DNA of 7,682 nt. Origin: Gemmataceae bacterium (GTDB lineage: Bacteria > Planctomycetota > Planctomycetia > Gemmatales > Gemmataceae). The position numbers and the translations under genes are program-made. Shown piece after piece: positions 6,542-7,682 of the stretch. Under the pieces are notes generated by a model. The model did not search any database, was not told where the DNA came from, and saw only the letters and a list, made by a program, of their open reading frames with translations. Position 1 is the stretch's first letter, and the number at the start of each line of letters is the position of its first letter. The DNA lies in the NCBI GenBank assembly GCA_947490035.1, contig CANLGS010000166.1, forward strand, positions 1-7,682, read 5' to 3'.

Positions 6542-6954
6542 CGCCGTTCACCACCACGCGCCGCGTCGAGTTCGGCGACACCGACATGGCCGGCATCATG
6601 CACTTCTCCAACTTCTTCCGGTTCATGGAGGTGGCCGAAACGGACTTCCTCCGCGCCCGCGGGCTGTCCGTAAGCTGGCTCGACGATGGCGTGAAGTGGG
6701 GCTTCCCGCGAGTCTCCGCGACCTGCGACTACGCAAAGCCGGCGCTGTTCGGAGACGTGCTGACTGTCGCGGTGACGCTGGAGAAGGTCGGGAAGAAGTC
6801 GGTGAGCTACCGGTTCGACTTCACCAACCAGCGCGGCGAACCGGTCGCGGTCGGACGCATGATCGCGGTGTTCTGCCGCTCGGCCGGGCCGGAGCAGATC
6901 GAATCGCTGGAGATTCCAAACGACGTGCGCGCGAGACTGGAAGGGCAGCCGTGA
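6538..6954 (+). CDS. Hotdog acyl-CoA thioesterase, YbgC/4HBT type
   Basis: The protein has 138 residues, the usual size for a single hotdog fold of the 4-hydroxybenzoyl-CoA thioesterase/YbgC family, which hydrolyses acyl-CoA or acyl-carrier thioesters. The diagnostic N-terminal motif is VEFGDTDMAGIMHFSNFFRF. D16 aligns with the catalytic aspartate of the Pseudomonas 4HBT enzyme (the second Asp of its GDCDPAG motif), and H22 and N25 follow. The central helix (MEVAETDFLRARGL) and the later strands (FGDVLTVAVTLEKVGKKSVS, then VAVGRMIAVFC) complete the fold. It is cytoplasmic, with no signal. The ATG overlaps the upstream TGA as ATGA and there is no good ribosome site of its own, so translation is probably coupled to the glycosyltransferase; its own TGA overlaps the next GTG. 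The substrate is not evident; the neighbours hint at lipid or isoprenoid chemistry. Confidence 0.92.
   Translation: MTPFTTTRRVEFGDTDMAGIMHFSNFFRFMEVAETDFLRARGLSVSWLDDGVKWGFPRVSATCDYAKPALFGDVLTVAVTLEKVGKKSVSYRFDFTNQRGEPVAVGRMIAVFCRSAGPEQIESLEIPNDVRARLEGQP
6939..6945 (+). promoter_or_regulatory. Ribosome binding site deciding the GTG start at 6951
   Basis: GGAAGGG ends five bases before GTG 6951, inside the end of the thioesterase gene. It supports the GTG start and the four-base GTGA overlap. Confidence 0.6.
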
Positions 6955-7682
6955 GCGAAGCCGAGCCGTACCTCACGCGCCTCACCGTGCGCCTGCTCGA
7001 AGGCATCGAGCGCCTGCCCGCGGAGCAGCGCGCGCGGAACGTCACCTATCTCCTCGAAGCACAGAACCCGGACGGCGGGTTCTCCGGGCGCGAGGGCGGT
7101 TCCGACTTGTACTACACCGGCTTCGCGCTGCGCTCGCTCGCGGTCCTTCAGGCACTCAACGAAGACGTGTGCGGCAGGGCGGCGAACTTCCTCCGCACGA
7201 AGCTGACCGGCAGCGCGGGTGTCGTGGACTTCTTCTCGCTGGTCGTGAGTTGCTACCTCGTTCCCATCGGCGGCGGGCCGGACGTACTCGCCGAAGCGCC
7301 TCCCGACTGGCGCGACCGCGTCGCGGCAATGCTGGAAACCTTCCGCACCACCGACGGCGGCTACGGCAAGACGCCCGCCGCGCTGTACGGCAGCACCTAC
7401 ACGAGCTTCCTCGTCACGCTGTGCTTGCAACTGCTCGACCGGCCGAACCCGGAAGCGGAGAGGCTCGCGGCCTTCGTCAAGTCGCGCCGGCGCGACGACG
7501 GCGGCTACGTGGAAATCTCTGCGATGAAGCGCAGCGGCACGAACCCGACCGCCGCGGGCGTGGGCTTGCTTCAAATCCTCGGCGCGCTGGACGACACCGC
7601 GAAGGCCGGCACCGCGAACTTCCTCGCGGCGCTTCCCTCACCCTTTGAAGGCGGGTTGCGTGCGAACGACCGCATCCCGGCC
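6951..7682 (+). CDS. Prenyltransferase/squalene-oxidase repeat protein, 3' end outside window
   Basis: From GTG 6951 the frame stays open for 244 codons to the window end, so the C-terminus is missing. The visible part consists of alpha-hairpin repeats of about 47-50 residues, each with a Gly-rich turn: PDGGFSGREGG at 40-50, a degenerate SAGVVD near 88-93, DGGYGK at 135-140, DGGYVE at 183-188 and EGGLR at 233-237. This is the alpha-alpha barrel shared by protein farnesyl/geranylgeranyl-transferase beta subunits, Rab GGTase beta and squalene/terpene cyclases; the YYTGFALRSLAVL segment resembles the beta subunits more than the cyclases. The zinc ligands of true protein prenyltransferases lie late in the protein and cannot be checked here. 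Bacterial homologues are widespread in planctomycetes with no agreed role. GTGA overlap and a good GGAAGGG site place it third in the cassette with the glycosyltransferase and thioesterase. Confidence 0.88.
   Translation, partial: MSEAEPYLTRLTVRLLEGIERLPAEQRARNVTYLLEAQNPDGGFSGREGGSDLYYTGFALRSLAVLQALNEDVCGRAANFLRTKLTGSAGVVDFFSLVVSCYLVPIGGGPDVLAEAPPDWRDRVAAMLETFRTTDGGYGKTPAALYGSTYTSFLVTLCLQLLDRPNPEAERLAAFVKSRRRDDGGYVEISAMKRSGTNPTAAGVGLLQILGALDDTAKAGTANFLAALPSPFEGGLRANDRIPA

Noticed and set aside
1..7682. CRISPR arrays, tRNA or rRNA genes, insertion sequences
   Set aside because: No regularly spaced direct repeats, no tRNA-like cloverleaf or rRNA stretches, and no transposase coding sequence were seen.

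Overview
This 7.7 kb window is GC-rich (very high G/C at third codon positions) and every supported gene reads on the + strand. The gene set includes a Tat-exported Gfo/Idh/MocA oxidoreductase, an AsmA-like giant protein, a GT4 glycosyltransferase with an N-terminal CGSC motif, a YbgC-type thioesterase and a prenyltransferase/squalene-oxidase repeat protein. Together with the codon use, this suggests a planctomycete, probably of the Gemmata group. That assignment is an inference from gene style; no marker gene is present.

Layout. (1) Bases 1-3162: the 3' part of a very large AsmA-like, beta-rich envelope protein whose start lies before the window. (2) Bases 3163-3675: a gap between intact genes. 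It holds a promoter-like pair, a Shine-Dalgarno site and a small secreted-protein gene that looks broken (ACG where the start should be, and a one-base frameshift in a C run). A remarkable 37-bp RNA hairpin with a three-base loop follows, then a good promoter for the next gene. (3) Bases 3676-4995: the Tat-signal Gfo/Idh/MocA oxidoreductase, apparently a single-gene unit. (4) Bases 4996-5233: a gap holding a large inverted repeat (38-bp arms, 36 matches) that looks like a non-coding palindromic repeat element, and a smaller hairpin near the next start. (5) Bases 5234-7682: a tightly packed cassette of GT4 glycosyltransferase, hotdog acyl-CoA thioesterase and PFTB-repeat protein (cut by the window end), joined by two 4-base stop/start overlaps (ATGA and GTGA).

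How the genes may work together. The three-gene cassette is almost certainly co-transcribed and translationally coupled. A sugar transferase, an acyl thioesterase and a terpenoid-type alpha-barrel protein together would fit lipid or glycolipid/isoprenoid chemistry, but no substrate can be read from sequence. The AsmA-like protein and the oxidoreductase look like independent envelope and periplasmic functions. I did not find a clearly new multi-gene system. The most unusual signals are the two long palindromes and the broken small gene.
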